A DNA stretch of 8,602 nucleotides from the NCBI RefSeq assembly GCF_946477055.1, contig NZ_CAMKXG010000157.1, positions 1-8,602 on the forward strand. Direction: 5' to 3'. A model generated the notes under the pieces. The model did no database searches. It saw only the letters and a program-made list of their open reading frames with translations, and had not been told where the DNA came from. The DNA is from Lonsdalea britannica (GTDB lineage Bacteria; Pseudomonadota; Gammaproteobacteria; Enterobacterales; Enterobacteriaceae). The translations under genes were made by a program, and so were the position numbers. Below, piece by piece: positions 7,844 through 8,602 of the stretch; the first letter of the stretch is position 1; every line of letters starts with the position of its first letter.

Positions 7844-8404
7844 TTATATGCGATTTACAGCTTCAATAATGTTTTTTGCGTTAAGTTTTCTAAGAATGTT
7901 TTTCTTATGACTGCTGATAGTTTTCTCACTCAGGCACAGCATGGAGGAAACTTCTTTATTCGACTTCCCTGTAGCGAGTTGCTCAAGAACAAACATTTCC
8001 CTGGATGACAGTCTCCTTGGTTTTGGCTCAGTGTTAATATAGAGTGGAGATTGGGTGGCTTTCTTTATCGAAGAGACTATCTCGGCAATGGGACTTTTCA
8101 GTCCGATAACCGAGTCGCATTTCTGATAATTTAAGTTATAGCACGATGCGTTGTTTTTAAAGAGAATAATTCTATTTTCCTTATTGATGAATTTTATCAC
8201 GTCGACAAGAGATGCTGTTATCGGGCATTCATTTGAAGTTCCGATAAAAAAAACCTTACTGACCTCTTTATTGGGATATCGCATCAAATCACTCACATCA
8301 GTCGCGACATAGCTCATGTCGACTGTGGTCATAATCTTACTACGAATTATTTTTTGAAGCGAATAAGTTATTATTTCATCTTCGAGAAAAAACACATAAT
8401 CCAT
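7844..8404 (-). CDS. LuxR-type HTH regulator with a degenerate receiver-like domain
   Basis: The 186-residue protein ends in a clear GerE/LuxR HTH (about 120-186): LSSREMFVLEQLATGKSNKE, then LCLSEKTISSHKKNILRKLN. The N-terminal 110 residues have a receiver-like pattern: an acidic cluster Glu8-Asp9-Glu10 after the first strand and a Lys (GLKSP, residue 103) where receivers keep theirs. The third strand reads KVFFIGTSNE, with no aspartate at the expected phosphorylation position, so it is probably not a phosphorylated response regulator; RcsA-like accessory regulators have a similar size and layout. ATG at 8404 is preferred: GGAGGT (8417-8422) lies 12 bases before it, and the domain starts directly. 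A GTG at 8434 would add ten residues but has no ribosome site. The gene is far more AT-rich than those to its left, which suggests acquisition by transfer. Its targets are unknown, and no partner kinase is visible. Confidence 0.85.
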   Translation of the reverse strand: MDYVFFLEDEIITYSLQKIIRSKIMTTVDMSYVATDVSDLMRYPNKEVSKVFFIGTSNECPITASLVDVIKFINKENRIILFKNNASCYNLNYQKCDSVIGLKSPIAEIVSSIKKATQSPLYINTEPKPRRLSSREMFVLEQLATGKSNKEVSSMLCLSEKTISSHKKNILRKLNAKNIIEAVNRI

Positions 8405-8439
8405 TGTTTCTTTATTACCTCCAACTTTAGTCACAACTA

Positions 8440-8481
8440 GCCATAAATCGCCATTAGCATAAAACTGGCGATGCCATAAAT
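8440..8481. repeat. Interlocked direct and inverted repeats in the LuxR-type gene leader
   Basis: GCCATAAAT occurs at 8440-8448 and again at 8473-8481, 33 bp apart (about three helical turns). Nested between and overlapping them are perfect 7-bp inverted arms, ATCGCCA (8447-8453) and TGGCGAT (8466-8472), with a 12-bp spacer. The block lies between the candidate promoter and the start codon of the minus-strand regulator gene, so it could be an operator for autoregulation or a leader-RNA hairpin. No known consensus is recognised. Confidence 0.4.
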
Positions 8482-8509
8482 TTATATCTCTCGTGTAGGA
8501 TTTTTAAGA

Positions 8510-8518
8510 AGTATAACA
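8510..8518 (-). promoter_or_regulatory. Candidate extended -10 promoter for the LuxR-type gene
   Basis: The minus strand reads TGTTATACT, an extended -10 (TGn) plus TATACT, one mismatch from TATAAT. The hexamer 17 bp upstream is a poor -35 (TGTTCA), which an extended -10 can tolerate. Initiation would fall near 8503, leaving a leader of about 100 nt that contains the repeats at 8440-8481. The surrounding AT-rich DNA raises the chance of accidental matches. Confidence 0.4.
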
Positions 8519-8602
8519 CCGAATAAAAAGAATGAACATCAGTCACATTATTTCAGAATTTTTTCAGAAATTACCCCTTACCAAGAATTTTCTTAACAAT
8601 GC

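Overview
The window looks like an accessory metabolic region of a GC-rich enterobacterial-type chromosome. The placement is an inference from protein style and from the mix of SsuD, SfnG, YbdL-like and HisJ-like families; a plant-associated member of the Pectobacteriaceae would fit, but the genus cannot be settled from the sequence. Genes up to about 7,000 are GC-rich and densely packed. From about 7,500 onward the DNA becomes AT-rich and holds one AT-rich regulator gene, which suggests a compositional boundary.

The left half (1-3944) is an organosulfur unit. Two flavin-dependent monooxygenase genes run on the minus strand: an SsuD/MsuD alkanesulfonate monooxygenase, then sfnG (dimethyl sulfone monooxygenase), which leaves the window at its left edge. 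Divergently transcribed is a 642-residue protein joining a sigma-54 activator (AAA+ core plus Fis-type HTH) to a complete SsuA-like sulfonate-binding domain at its C-terminus. The roughly 280-bp gap between them holds a near-consensus -24/-12 promoter facing the monooxygenase operon and two TTGCAGCAA-centred sites 32 bp apart, in enhancer position. Together these suggest a one-component system in which a cytoplasmic SsuA-like sensor domain, fused to its own activator, controls sulfonate and sulfone desulfonation. This fusion is the standout feature of the window.

The middle (3941-6152) has a GcvA-like LysR regulator on the minus strand. Its stop codon shares the bases CTAG with the stop of the fusion gene. 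It is divergent from a methionine aminotransferase-type PLP enzyme, with a perfect 7-9-7 inverted repeat of T-N11-A type between them. The right half has a shared hairpin terminator (6183-6202) and an orphan HisJ/LAO-family binding protein on the minus strand with several ligand-pocket substitutions. An 850-bp stretch without protein genes follows, with hairpins, competing long-range repeats and a plus-strand terminator at 7479-7509, possibly an unannotated small RNA. The last gene is a LuxR-type regulator with a receiver-like domain lacking the phosphoacceptor aspartate.

The probable chemistry of the left operon is: dimethyl sulfone to methanesulfinate (SfnG), methanesulfinate to methanesulfonate (enzyme not in the window, or spontaneous), then methanesulfonate or another alkanesulfonate to sulfite plus aldehyde (SsuD/MsuD). 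Neither the flavin reductase nor a sulfonate transporter is visible here.
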